Source: Pseudazoarcus sp963975885 (lineage in GTDB: Bacteria > Pseudomonadota > Gammaproteobacteria > Burkholderiales > Rhodocyclaceae). From it: 64,000 nucleotides of DNA. The notes under the pieces were generated by a model, which worked only from the letters and a program-made list of their open reading frames with translations, was not told where the DNA came from and did not search any database. A program made the translations under genes and the position numbers. Of the stretch, positions 34,383 to 43,326 are shown in pieces. The stretch covers positions 52,241 through 116,240 of the forward strand of contig CAXBIS010000013.1 of the NCBI GenBank assembly GCA_963975885.1, written 5' to 3'. The stretch's first letter is position 1; each line of letters begins with the position of its first letter.

Positions 34383-34933
34383 CAGCGCTCATCTCCGCGC
34401 GCATCGGAGACCGTGCGCACATAATGAACCACGCCCGGAATCGGCCCGCCGCTCATGGCCTGATGGAAGAACATGTATTCGCGGCTCGGGTCGGAGGCCA
34501 GGGCCGACACGTTCTGCGCCGCCGGAACGGCTGCAGCCACCCGCGTAGGCGCGGACTCGGCCGCGAGCACGCCGGGTGCCTGGACGACCGGATCTGGCGA
34601 GGACGGGAACATCGTCAACGCGACCAGACCGACCGCCGCCACGCCCATCACCGAGGCCGCGACCGGCATCAGCGACCGTCCCCAAGACGAGCGTTGCCGT
34701 ACGGCCCTGGCGGCGGCGGGGACCATCACCGTGGGTTCGTCGTCGATCGCGCCCATAACGCGCGCGGCAAAGTCCGCCGCACCGACGCGGTCACCCCGCA
34801 GGGCATCGCCGATCAGGCAGTACGCGTCCCAGCGCCGACGCATGTCCGGCGCGCTACGCAGCGATTCGACCAGCGGATCACAGACTTCCGCGTCGAGTTC
34901 GCCGTCGACGAATGCAGAGAGTTTTTCCTTCAT
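34382..34933 (-). CDS. rseA: Anti-sigma-E factor RseA/MucA
   Basis: 183 residues from the ATG at 34933, which follows an AGGTGG site. A GTG 9 bp upstream is possible but less well placed. The cytoplasmic N-terminal domain (MKEKLSAFVDGELDAEVCD) binds sigma E, a TM helix lies at about 95-118, and the periplasmic part binds RseB. Regulated proteolysis of this protein releases sigma E on envelope stress. Confidence 0.9.
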   Translation of the reverse strand: MKEKLSAFVDGELDAEVCDPLVESLRSAPDMRRRWDAYCLIGDALRGDRVGAADFAARVMGAIDDEPTVMVPAAARAVRQRSSWGRSLMPVAASVMGVAAVGLVALTMFPSSPDPVVQAPGVLAAESAPTRVAAAVPAAQNVSALASDPSREYMFFHQAMSGGPIPGVVHYVRTVSDARGDER

Positions 34934-34942
34934 GAGCACCAC

Positions 34943-35542
34943 CTACCAACGTTTGTCCGGAGCCGTATCGAGCAGAGGGCGCAGCCTTTCGGCAATCGCC
35001 TCGCGCGCACGAAATATTCGCGAGCGCACTGTCCCGATCGGGCAGTCCATGATCCCGGCGATCTCCTCGTAACTCAGCCCTTCGAGTTCGCGCAGCATGA
35101 TTGCCGTTCTCAATTCTTCGGGCAGGTCGGCCATCGCCTCGTCGACGGTGTCGCCGATCTGCCGCGTCATCATCAGTCGCTCGGGCGTATTGATGTCCCG
35201 CAACTGCTCGCCTTCGTCGAAGGTCTCCGCGTCGGTCGAATCGAAGCTGGTCGAGGTCGGCGCGCGCCTTCGCTGGGAGACGAGGTAATTCTTCGCCGTG
35301 TTGACGCCGATCCGGTACAGCCAGGTGTAGAAGGCGCTCTCGCCTCGAAACGAGCCGAGCGCGCGATACGCCTTGATGAACGTCTCCTGCGCGACGTCCT
35401 CAACCTCCGCCGGATCGCGGATCAGGCGTGAGAGCAGCCGATGCAGCTTGCGCTGGTATTTCGATACCAGCAGGCCGAAAGCCTGTTTGTCGCCACGCTG
35501 CACGCGTTCGACAAGCACCTGATCCAGTTCGCGATCGCTCAT
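34943..35542 (-). CDS. rpoE: RNA polymerase sigma factor RpoE
   Basis: ECF sigma factor for envelope stress. The ATG at 35542 (MSDRELDQVLVERVQRG) gives 199 residues; the frame is open further upstream, but that part contains the promoter and lacks conservation. Region 2 (about 20-95; KYQRKLHRLLSRLIRDPAEVEDVAQETFIKAYR is its core) and region 4 (about 130-190; LPEELRTAIMLRELEGLSYEEIA) are clear. It heads the operon with its own regulators and has a sigma-E-like promoter of its own. Confidence 0.95.
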   Translation of the reverse strand: MSDRELDQVLVERVQRGDKQAFGLLVSKYQRKLHRLLSRLIRDPAEVEDVAQETFIKAYRALGSFRGESAFYTWLYRIGVNTAKNYLVSQRRRAPTSTSFDSTDAETFDEGEQLRDINTPERLMMTRQIGDTVDEAMADLPEELRTAIMLRELEGLSYEEIAGIMDCPIGTVRSRIFRAREAIAERLRPLLDTAPDKRW

Positions 35543-35624
35543 GCGCGGTTCGTCGTTCTTTTGTGAGCCAAAACCCACGGAGTATAGCGACGCACCCGCC
35601 GACGGCAAAGCCGAGTCTTCCCGC

Positions 35625-35651
35625 ACAGACCCGAGCTGCGGCGAATAGTTC
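35625..35651 (-). promoter_or_regulatory. Sigma-E-type autoregulatory promoter of rpoE
   Basis: On the minus strand: GAACTA (35651-35646), a 16-bp spacer and TCTGT (35629-35625). The sigma-E consensus is GAACTT-N16-TCTGA, so -35, spacer and -10 all agree with one mismatch each side. It lies about 75 nt upstream of the rpoE start codon. Confidence 0.55.
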
Positions 35652-35750
35652 ATACGGGCTCGTGGTCTTGTCCGGGGGCGCGTGAAGGCGCCCGTCAAGA
35701 GCAGATCATGGCGTGATATGCTGACATCAGTCATCTTGCAGAAGTCCCTC

Positions 35751-37328
35751 GTGATCAAGACCTACGACGTTCTCATCCTTGGCAGCGGAGCGGCAGGTCA
35801 GTCGCTCGCGCTACGTCTCGCCGACCACATGCGTGTGGCGCTTGTGACCAAGCGCACGCTCGACGACAGTGCCAGTGCATGGGCCCAGGGCGGCATCGCC
35901 GCGGTTCTCGACGCGACCGACAGCATCGAGGACCACATCCGCGACACCTTCGTCGCCGGCGCCGGCCTGTGCGACGAGCCGGCCACACGCCATGTCGTCG
36001 AACGCGGCCGACAAGCAATCGAGTGGCTGATCGACCGTGGGGTTCCCTTCACACGCGAAGATAGTTCGCCGACCGGCTATCACCTGACCCGCGAAGGCGG
36101 GCATTCCCACCGGCGAATCATCCACGCGGCGGACGCCACCGGCGCAGCCGTGCAGCGCACGCTGACCGATCTGGTACGCGAACACCCGGACATCGACGTG
36201 TTCGAACGCCACATCGGACTGGACCTGGTCACCGCAACCAAGCTCGGGCACAGCGAACGCGGCTGCCTGGGCGCCTACGTGCTCGACATTGCCAGCGGTC
36301 ACGTCGTGACCATCGGCGCGCGCAACACGGTGCTCGCCACCGGCGGCGCGGGCAAGGTCTATCTGTACACCACCAATCCGGACGTGGCGACCGGAGACGG
36401 CATCGCGATGGCCTGGCGTGCCGGCTGCCGGGTCGGCAACATGGAATTCGTGCAGTTCCACCCCACCTGCCTGTATCACCCGCGCGCCAAATCCTTCCTG
36501 GTCACCGAGGCGGTACGCGGCGAAGGCGGCATCCTGCGCCTGCCCGACGGCACACGCTTCATGCCCGCGCACGACGAACGCGCCGAACTCGCGCCGCGTG
36601 ACGTCGTCGCGCGCGCGATCGACTTCGAGATGAAGAAGCGCGGCCTCGACTGCGTCCATCTCGACATCAGCCACCAGTCGGAAGCCTGGCTGCGCGAGCA
36701 CTTCCCGACCATCTTCGCGCGCTGTCTGGAACTGGGCATCGACATCTCGTGCGAACCGATTCCCGTGGTCCCCGCCGCGCACTACACCTGCGGAGGCGTG
36801 GTCACCGATCTGGCCGCGCGCACCGACCTACCCGGCCTGTACTGCATTGGCGAGAGCGCCTACACCGGGCTTCACGGCGCCAACCGGCTGGCGAGCAACT
36901 CATTGCTCGAATGCGTGGTGTTCGCCGAGGCGGCCGCGCGCGACATCCTCGCAAGCCGGCGCGCAGCACCCGGTCCGTTGCCGGTATGGGACGAAAGTCG
37001 CGTCACCGACGCAGACGAGGAAGTCGTCATCTCGCACAACTGGGACGAGCTGCGCCGCTTCATGTGGGACTACGTCGGCATCGTGCGCACGACCAAGCGT
37101 CTGCAACGCGCCCAGCACCGCATCCGTTTGCTCGCGCGCGAGATTCACGACTACTACTCGAACTTCCGCGTCGGCAACGACCTGATCGAACTGCGCAACC
37201 TGGTGGTAACCGCAGACCTCATCGTGCGCTGCGCACTGCGTCGCCGTGAGAGCCGCGGCCTGCACTATTCACGCGACTACCCCGACACCCTGCCCCAGGC
37301 CCGCCCGACCATCCTCAGGCCGCGCTGA
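35751..37328 (+). CDS. nadB: L-aspartate oxidase
   Basis: FAD enzyme that oxidises L-aspartate to iminoaspartate, the first step of NAD synthesis. From the GTG at 35751 it has 525 residues and begins IKTYDVLILGSGAAGQSLAL, placing the dinucleotide-binding GxGxxG at the usual position. An ATG at 35718 would add 11 residues. Further family blocks are SASAWAQGGIAAVLD, LATGGAGKVYLYTTNP, EFVQFHPTCLYHP and GLHGANRLASNSLLECVVF. It is divergent from rpoE, and its 3' end overlaps the convergent ygfX gene by 14 bp. Confidence 0.94.
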   Translation: MIKTYDVLILGSGAAGQSLALRLADHMRVALVTKRTLDDSASAWAQGGIAAVLDATDSIEDHIRDTFVAGAGLCDEPATRHVVERGRQAIEWLIDRGVPFTREDSSPTGYHLTREGGHSHRRIIHAADATGAAVQRTLTDLVREHPDIDVFERHIGLDLVTATKLGHSERGCLGAYVLDIASGHVVTIGARNTVLATGGAGKVYLYTTNPDVATGDGIAMAWRAGCRVGNMEFVQFHPTCLYHPRAKSFLVTEAVRGEGGILRLPDGTRFMPAHDERAELAPRDVVARAIDFEMKKRGLDCVHLDISHQSEAWLREHFPTIFARCLELGIDISCEPIPVVPAAHYTCGGVVTDLAARTDLPGLYCIGESAYTGLHGANRLASNSLLECVVFAEAAARDILASRRAAPGPLPVWDESRVTDADEEVVISHNWDELRRFMWDYVGIVRTTKRLQRAQHRIRLLAREIHDYYSNFRVGNDLIELRNLVVTADLIVRCALRRRESRGLHYSRDYPDTLPQARPTILRPR

Positions 37329-37758
37329 TCGGCTCGTCGTCCGCCGCACGCGCCTTGTGGCGCAACCACAGTCCCAGCGCGCGCCAGTCGTCGGACGAGA
37401 AGTCAGCCCGCAGCAGCATGCGTGCGCGGCGCGTGTGCCGATCCGCTTCGCGCCACACCACCCACACCGCCCAGCCGAAGTCGGTCGCCGGACCGGCAAT
37501 CCAGGCCTCGTGCGCGACACCGGCACGACGTACGAAGAGCGCACCGTCATCTCCGAGCGTCCAGCGCTCGCCACGACACCGGTGCCATCGGATCAGGGAG
37601 GCGGCAAGCGACGCGACGAGCGCAACCCCGCCGGCCGCAAGCCACACGGGCTGTCGCCACAGGTATGCGAGCGAAATCGCCGCGACCAGATGGATCGCGG
37701 CGATCAGCCAGACCAAACGTAAGGAGGGGGAAGCGTCGAGCACCCGCGGATAACGCAT
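37315..37758 (-). CDS. YgfX-like membrane protein
   Basis: 147 residues from the ATG at 37758. Two TM helices at the N-terminus (about 12-50: LRLVWLIAAIHLVAAISLAYL and the next hydrophobic stretch) and a small cytoplasmic domain with WRALGLWLRHKA near the end match the YgfX layout. In E. coli YgfX is a membrane protein reported to affect FtsZ/MreB, encoded beside sdhE. Here it follows fabF by 16 bp and overlaps the 3' end of nadB tail to tail. Family assignment is by pattern and moderate. Confidence 0.6.
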   Translation of the reverse strand: MRYPRVLDASPSLRLVWLIAAIHLVAAISLAYLWRQPVWLAAGGVALVASLAASLIRWHRCRGERWTLGDDGALFVRRAGVAHEAWIAGPATDFGWAVWVVWREADRHTRRARMLLRADFSSDDWRALGLWLRHKARAADDEPISAA

Positions 37759-37774
37759 CGCGGGCCGCCCGGGC

Positions 37775-39010
37775 TCAGATACGGCGGAACACCAGCGTGC
37801 CGTTGGTGCCGCCGAAACCAAAGTTGTTCTTCAGCGCGACGTCGATCTTCATATCGCGAGCGGTATTCGCACAGTAGTCCAGATCGCAGTCCGGATCCTG
37901 TTCGAAGATGTTGATGGTCGGCGGCGAGACCTGGTTGTGCACCGCCAGCACCGTAAACACGGATTCGAGGCCGCCAGCGCCGCCAAGCAGGTGGCCGGTC
38001 ATCGACTTGGTCGAGTTGACCACCAGCTTCTTCGCGATGTCGTTACCGAGGGCGAGCTTGACCGCTTCGGTCTCGTTCTTGTCGCCCAGCGGCGTGGACG
38101 TGCCGTGGGCGTTCAGGTAATGCACCTGGTCCGGGTTGACCCCGGCGTTCTTCATGGCATTGACCATGCTGCGGCGCGGCCCGTCGGTGTCCGGCGCAGT
38201 CATGTGGTACGCGTCGCCGCTCATGCCAAAGCCCGACAGTTCGGCGTAGATCTTCGCGCCGCGCGCCTTGGCGTGCTCGTATTCCTCGATCACCAGCGCG
38301 CCCGCCCCTTCTCCCAGCACGAAGCCGTCACGATCCTTGTCCCACGGGCGGCTCGCAGTGGCCGGGTCGTCGTTGCGCGTCGACAGCGCCTTGGCCGAGG
38401 CGAAACCGCCGATGGCCAGCGGTGTCACGGTCGATTCGGCACCGCCGCAGACCATCACGTCGGCGTCACCGTACTCGATCATGCGCGCCGACAGGCCGAT
38501 GGCGTGCAGGCCCGTGGTGCAGGCCGTCACCACCGAGATGTTCGGCCCTCGCAGGCCGAGCATGATCGATAGATGGCCCGAGATCATGTTGATGATCGTG
38601 CCGGGAATGAAGAACGGGGAAATCTTGCGGTGCCCCGAGGCGAGGAAGTCGTTGTGCGTGTCCTCGATCATCGGCAGACCACCGATGCCCGAGCCGATGT
38701 TCACGCCGATGCGCTCGGAATTGGCATCGTTGACTTCCAGCCCGGCGTCGCGGAAGGCCTGCAGGCCCGCGGCAAGCCCGTAATGGATGAAGACATCCAT
38801 GCGACGGGCTTCCTTGGCCGACAGGTACTCGGAGACGTCAAAGCCCTTGACCTCGCCGGCGATGCGCACCGGAAATGCGGACGCATCGAAGCACGTGATC
38901 CCGGAAAGCCCGGAACGGCCGTTGACGAGATTATCCCAGGCTTGCGGAACCGTATTGCCGACCGGGGAGATGGCCCCCAGGCCGGTCACGACTACTCTGC
39001 GACGGGTCAA
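37775..39010 (-). CDS. fabF: 3-oxoacyl-[ACP] synthase II
   Basis: Elongating condensing enzyme of type II fatty acid synthesis. 411 residues with the Cys-His-His triad: nucleophile in VVTACTTGLHAIG, His in NAHGTSTPLGD and His in MTGHLLGGAGG. The C-terminus NNFGFGGTNGTLVFRR is typical. The protein start MTRRRVVVTGLGAISPVG requires a TTG codon at 39010, supported by GGAG just upstream. It lies 19 bp after acpP. Confidence 0.96.
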   Translation of the reverse strand: MTRRRVVVTGLGAISPVGNTVPQAWDNLVNGRSGLSGITCFDASAFPVRIAGEVKGFDVSEYLSAKEARRMDVFIHYGLAAGLQAFRDAGLEVNDANSERIGVNIGSGIGGLPMIEDTHNDFLASGHRKISPFFIPGTIINMISGHLSIMLGLRGPNISVVTACTTGLHAIGLSARMIEYGDADVMVCGGAESTVTPLAIGGFASAKALSTRNDDPATASRPWDKDRDGFVLGEGAGALVIEEYEHAKARGAKIYAELSGFGMSGDAYHMTAPDTDGPRRSMVNAMKNAGVNPDQVHYLNAHGTSTPLGDKNETEAVKLALGNDIAKKLVVNSTKSMTGHLLGGAGGLESVFTVLAVHNQVSPPTINIFEQDPDCDLDYCANTARDMKIDVALKNNFGFGGTNGTLVFRRI

Positions 39011-39029
39011 TGTTCGCTCCGGGAGGGAA

Positions 39030-39269
39030 TTACTTCTTCAAATGCGCGTTGACGTAGTCAATCGCCTGCTGGACGTTGGTGATCTTCTCGGCTTCTTCGT
39101 CCGGAATTTCACACTCGAACTCCTCTTCCAGCGCCATCACCAGCTCGACGGTGTCGAGCGAATCTGCGCCGAGATCGTCGACAAACGAGGACTCGTTCTT
39201 GATCTCCGACTCGTTGACGCCAAGCTGCTCGGCAACGATCTTCTTGACGCGCTGTTCGATGTTCTCCAT
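39030..39269 (-). CDS. acpP: Acyl carrier protein
   Basis: 79-residue acidic protein that carries growing acyl chains. The phosphopantetheine site is Ser37 in LGADSLDTVELVM. The start MENIEQRVKKIVAEQLG at 39269 is the normal N-terminus. It sits between fabG and fabF as in most proteobacteria. Confidence 0.97.
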   Translation of the reverse strand: MENIEQRVKKIVAEQLGVNESEIKNESSFVDDLGADSLDTVELVMALEEEFECEIPDEEAEKITNVQQAIDYVNAHLKK

Positions 39270-39347
39270 GGAGACACTCCTTCCCTGAACGTGTGAATAT
39301 GTTGTTTGGACGCAAAACGCCGACATTCTACCAAAAACGCCGCGCGC

Positions 39348-40097
39348 TCACGCCATGTACATGCCGCCGTTGACATGCAGCGTGGTCCCGGTGACATAGC
39401 TGGCCGCCGGCGAGGCCAGAAAGGCCACCGCGGCGGCCACTTCCTCGGGCCGCCCCAGGCGTCCCAGGGCGATCTGGCCGAGCAGCGACTCGCGCGCCGA
39501 ATCGGGCAGCGCGCGCGTCATGTCCGTATCGATGAAGCCCGGCGCAACGCAGTTGACGGTAACACCACGGCTACCCAGTTCGCGCGCCAGCGCGCGACTC
39601 ATGCCGGCCACGCCGGCCTTGGCTGCGGCATAGTTGGCCTGCCCCGGATTGCCGGCGCTGCCAACCACTGAAGTGATGTTGACGATGCGTCCGCTGCGCG
39701 CCTTCATCATGCCGCGCATGACCAGCCGCGACATACGGTACACCGAGGTCAGGTTGGTTTGCACCACGTCATCCCACTCCTCGTCCTTCATGCGCATCGC
39801 GAGGTTGTCGCGCGTGATGCCGGCATTGTTGACAAGGATCGCAACTGCGCCGAATTCCTTCTCGATCACGCCGACCAGTGCCTCGCACGCAGACGCGTCG
39901 GTGACGTTGAGTACACGTCCTGCGCCATGGATGCCGGCCTCGGCCAAGCCCTTGCCGATGTCGGCCGCACCGCCCTCCGATGTCGCCGTGCCGATCACGG
40001 TCGCACCCAGCGCGCCCAGTTCCAGCGCGATGGCGCGACCGATGCCGCGCGAAGCGCCGGTGACCAGCGCAACCTGTCCGTCGAGTGGCTTGCTCAT
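39348..40097 (-). CDS. fabG: 3-oxoacyl-[ACP] reductase
   Basis: NADPH-dependent reduction of 3-oxoacyl-ACP. A 249-residue short-chain dehydrogenase with the cofactor motif TGASRGIGRAIA, NNAGITRDNL and the catalytic Ser-Tyr-Lys (SVVGSAGNPGQANYAAAKAG). It starts at 40097, overlapping the fabD stop codon by 4 bp. Confidence 0.96.
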   Translation of the reverse strand: MSKPLDGQVALVTGASRGIGRAIALELGALGATVIGTATSEGGAADIGKGLAEAGIHGAGRVLNVTDASACEALVGVIEKEFGAVAILVNNAGITRDNLAMRMKDEEWDDVVQTNLTSVYRMSRLVMRGMMKARSGRIVNITSVVGSAGNPGQANYAAAKAGVAGMSRALARELGSRGVTVNCVAPGFIDTDMTRALPDSARESLLGQIALGRLGRPEEVAAAVAFLASPAASYVTGTTLHVNGGMYMA

Positions 40098-41032
40098 TGT
40101 CCTTCCCTCACGTTCGATACGGCTTCGGCGAAGCTGGCCGCATCGTGAATCGACGCGCACGGCACGTCTCCGGCGCTGCGCTTGCTCATGCCCGCGAGCA
40201 CCTTGCCCGGGCCGCATTCGAAGATGTGGGAGACGCCGCGCGCGGCAATCGTCTGCACGGTCTCGATCCAGCGCACCGGCGAGTAAGCCTGGCGGATCAG
40301 CGCATCGCGAATACGCGCCGGGTCGGTCTCGACGGCGACATCCACATTGTTGACGACGGCGACCGTCGGCACGGAAATCGTGACCGAAGCGAGACGCTCG
40401 ACCAGACGTTCGGCGGCCGGACGCATCAACGCACAGTGGAACGGTGCGCTCACCGGCAGCGGCACGGCACGCTTGGCTCCGCGCTCCTTGGCGCGCGCCA
40501 TGGCGCGCTCGACGGCCGCGGTCGCGCCGGCGATGACGATCTGGCCCGGTGCATTGATGTTCGCCGCCGACACGACCTCGCCCTGCGCGACCTCTGCACA
40601 GACTTCATCGACGACCGCCGGATCCAACCCGAGCAGCGCGGCCATCGCGCCCTCACCGGCCGGCACCGCCTCCTGCATGGCCTGGGCGCGAAAGCGCACC
40701 AGCGGCACGGCGTCCGTGAAGGCCAGCGCGCCGGCTGCGACCAGCGCGGAATATTCGCCCAGGCTGTGGCCGGCGACCACTTCCGGCTGCGGCCCGCCAG
40801 CAGCGCGCCAGGCGCGATACACCGCCACGCCGGCGGTGAGCATCAGCGGCTGCGTGTTGACGGTCAGCGCAAGGCGTTCGGCCGGACCATCCTCGAGCAT
40901 CTGCCACAGGTCTTCGCCGAGCGCATCGGAGGCTTCGGCGAAGGTGTTGCGGATCACGGCGTTCTCGCCATAGGCGGCCATCATGCCGACCGACTGCGAG
41001 CCCTGACCCGGAAATACGAGTGCTACGGACAT
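40094..41032 (-). CDS. fabD: Malonyl-CoA--ACP transacylase
   Basis: Loads malonyl groups on ACP. 312 residues beginning ALVFPGQGSQSVGM, with the nucleophile Ser in AGHSLGEYSALVAAG and His in PVSAPFHCALM. It is 16 bp downstream of fabH and overlaps fabG. Confidence 0.96.
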   Translation of the reverse strand: MSVALVFPGQGSQSVGMMAAYGENAVIRNTFAEASDALGEDLWQMLEDGPAERLALTVNTQPLMLTAGVAVYRAWRAAGGPQPEVVAGHSLGEYSALVAAGALAFTDAVPLVRFRAQAMQEAVPAGEGAMAALLGLDPAVVDEVCAEVAQGEVVSAANINAPGQIVIAGATAAVERAMARAKERGAKRAVPLPVSAPFHCALMRPAAERLVERLASVTISVPTVAVVNNVDVAVETDPARIRDALIRQAYSPVRWIETVQTIAARGVSHIFECGPGKVLAGMSKRSAGDVPCASIHDAASFAEAVSNVREGQ

Positions 41033-41048
41033 TGTCTTGAAACCTCTA

Positions 41049-42014
41049 TCAGAAGCGGAACAGCACCGCGCCCCAGGTGAATCCGCCGCCGACGCCCTCG
41101 AGCATCACGCGCTGGCCGCGCTGGATGCGGCCGTCGCGCACGGCGACGTCGAGCGCCAGCGGAATCGACGCCGCCGAGGTATTGCCGTGGCGGTCGACGG
41201 TCACGACGACGTTGTCCATGTCGAGCTTCAGGCGGCGCGCCGTGGCCTGCATGATGCGGATGTTGGCCTGGTGCGGGATGAGCCAGTCGATATCGCCCAG
41301 TGTGAGGTCGGCCGCATCGATGGTTTCATGCGCGACCTCGCCGAGCACGCGCACGGCGAGCTTGAATACCGCCTGCCCGTCCATGCGCAGGAACGGGTCG
41401 CCGGTAACGCCACCGGCGGCGAGCGCGCCCGGCGCGCACAGGATCGGCGAATGGCTGCCGTCGGCATGCAGCGCGGAGGCAAGCACACCGGGTTCGTCGG
41501 AGGCCTCGAGCACGATCGCGCCGGCGCCGTCGCCAAAGAGCACGCAGGTGCCGCGATCATTCCAGTCGAGAATGCGCGAGAACACCTCGGCGCCGACCAC
41601 CAGAGCACGACGATGGCTGCCGGAGGCAATGAACTTCTCGGCGATGCTCATCGCGTAGACGAAGCCGCTGCACACGGCCTGAACGTCGAAGGCGGCACAG
41701 CCGTTGGTGATGCCCAGCCTGGCCTGCAGCAGCGCGGCCGTGCTCGGGAAGATGCAGTCGGGGGTCGATGTCGCGACGATCACCAGGTCGATCTCGTTGG
41801 CTTCGACGCCGGCCGCATCCAGCGCGCGACGGCTCGCCTCAAACGCCAGATCGCTGGTGACCGTACCCTTCTCGGCCAGATGGCGGTAACGGATCCCGGT
41901 GCGCTCGACGATCCACTGGTCGGAAGTGTCGATGCCGCGCTCGACCAGATCCTGGTTGCTGACCGGCTCGCCCGGCACGAAGCCGCCGGTACCCGCGATG
42001 CGTGCGAAAGTCAT
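41049..42014 (-). CDS. fabH: 3-oxoacyl-[ACP] synthase III
   Basis: Starts fatty acid chains by condensing acetyl-CoA with malonyl-ACP. 321 residues from the ATG at 42014, which overlaps the plsX stop. The triad is Cys115 (VQAVCSGFVY), His in LIPHQANIRI and Asn in DRHGNTSAASI. The C-terminal GGGFTWGAVLFRF is typical. Confidence 0.96.
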   Translation of the reverse strand: MTFARIAGTGGFVPGEPVSNQDLVERGIDTSDQWIVERTGIRYRHLAEKGTVTSDLAFEASRRALDAAGVEANEIDLVIVATSTPDCIFPSTAALLQARLGITNGCAAFDVQAVCSGFVYAMSIAEKFIASGSHRRALVVGAEVFSRILDWNDRGTCVLFGDGAGAIVLEASDEPGVLASALHADGSHSPILCAPGALAAGGVTGDPFLRMDGQAVFKLAVRVLGEVAHETIDAADLTLGDIDWLIPHQANIRIMQATARRLKLDMDNVVVTVDRHGNTSAASIPLALDVAVRDGRIQRGQRVMLEGVGGGFTWGAVLFRF

Positions 42015-43030
42015 GCCTGCTGTACTCCATCCATGGCGGCCATGCGCTCCCCGATACGTTCGATGAGCTGATTCGATGCGGCTTCGGCGGCGCGGTAGAT
42101 CGCCTGTTCGAAGGCGAAGGCGTCGGCCGAGCCGTGACTCTTGACCACCACGCCACGCAGGCCGAGCAGCACCGCCCCATTGTAGATGCGGTGATCGACC
42201 CTGCGCTTGAAGCGCCGGAGCACCGGCAGCGCGACGAAGGCAGCGCACTTCGACAGCAGACCGCGACCGAATTCCTCGCGCAGGAAATGCGCGAGCATCT
42301 GCGCCAGACCTTCGGAAGTCTTGAGTGCGACATTGCCGACGAAACCGTCGCACACGACGACGTCGCTCGCACCCTTGTAGATATCGTCACCTTCGACGTT
42401 GCCGACGAAGTTCAGCCCGCTCGCGCGCAGCAACTCACCGGCCTGCTTGACCACCTCGTTGCCCTTGATCGCCTCTTCGCCGATGTTGAGCAGACCAACG
42501 CGCGGTCGGTCGATGTGTTCGATGGCTGCCACCAGCATCGCACCCATCACACCGAACTGCAGCAGGTGCGCGGCCGAGCAATCCACGTTGGCGCCCAAGT
42601 CGAGCACATAGCTCTTGCCCTTCATGGTCGGCAGCGCAGACGCAATTGCCGGGCGGTCGATGTCGGGCAGCATCTTGAGCACGAAGCGCGAGATGGCCAT
42701 CAGCGCGCCGGTATTGCCGGCGGACACTGCCGCGTCGGCACGGCCGGACTTGACCAGTTCGACGGCGACGCGCATCGACGAGTCCTTCTTGTTCTTCATC
42801 GCGCTGACGGGCGACTCATCCATGCCCACCACTTCTTCGGCGGCCTGAAAGATGAGACGCTCGCCGAACTCGCTGCCGAACTCGGTCATCGCTTGTTCGA
42901 GCGCCTCGGGCCGACCGACCAGAACGGCCTTCGCCCGGGGATGACTGCGCAGGAAGCCACGCGTGGCCGGCACCGTCACAACGGCCCCGTGATCACCACC
43001 CATGCAGTCGATCGCTACGGTGACATCCAT
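42011..43030 (-). CDS. plsX: Phosphate acyltransferase PlsX
   Basis: Makes acyl-phosphate from acyl-ACP, feeding PlsY in phospholipid synthesis. 339 residues with VAIDCMGGDHGAVVTVPA at the start, KKDSSMRVAVELVKSGRADAAVSAGNTGALM-type blocks in the middle and the VCDGFVGNVALKTSEG motif near residue 230. It links ribosomal protein L32 and fatty acid genes in the conserved rpmF-plsX-fabH order. Confidence 0.95.
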   Translation of the reverse strand: MDVTVAIDCMGGDHGAVVTVPATRGFLRSHPRAKAVLVGRPEALEQAMTEFGSEFGERLIFQAAEEVVGMDESPVSAMKNKKDSSMRVAVELVKSGRADAAVSAGNTGALMAISRFVLKMLPDIDRPAIASALPTMKGKSYVLDLGANVDCSAAHLLQFGVMGAMLVAAIEHIDRPRVGLLNIGEEAIKGNEVVKQAGELLRASGLNFVGNVEGDDIYKGASDVVVCDGFVGNVALKTSEGLAQMLAHFLREEFGRGLLSKCAAFVALPVLRRFKRRVDHRIYNGAVLLGLRGVVVKSHGSADAFAFEQAIYRAAEAASNQLIERIGERMAAMDGVQQA

Positions 43031-43111
43031 GCGTCTGCCCCGGTATTTCCGACGGTGGACAAGAAAACGGCGCAGTCGCGCGAGGCGCTGCGCCGTTCGA
43101 CCCGTGCCAGC

Positions 43112-43291
43112 TTATTCGCCCTTGGTCTTGACGACCTTGCGACCGCGGTAGAAACCGCTCGGGCTGATGTGGTGACGCAGATGCACTTCACCGGTCGTCG
43201 ACTCGACCGCCAGCGGGGGCGCGGACAGGGCATCGTGGGCCCGGTGCATGCCGCGCTTGGACGGCGATTTCTTGTTCTGTTGAACGGCCAT
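43112..43291 (-). CDS. rpmF: 50S ribosomal protein L32
   Basis: 59-residue basic protein starting MAVQQNKKSPSKRGMHRAHD and ending FYRGRKVVKTKGE. This matches L32 along its length, including the HHISPSGFYRGRKV tail. The zinc-binding cysteines found in some L32 proteins are absent. It lies 35 bp after the yceD-like gene and 81 bp before plsX. Confidence 0.95.
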   Translation of the reverse strand: MAVQQNKKSPSKRGMHRAHDALSAPPLAVESTTGEVHLRHHISPSGFYRGRKVVKTKGE

Positions 43292-43326
43292 GGAACACTC
43301 CTGATGACTGGGCTGTATTGCCTTGC

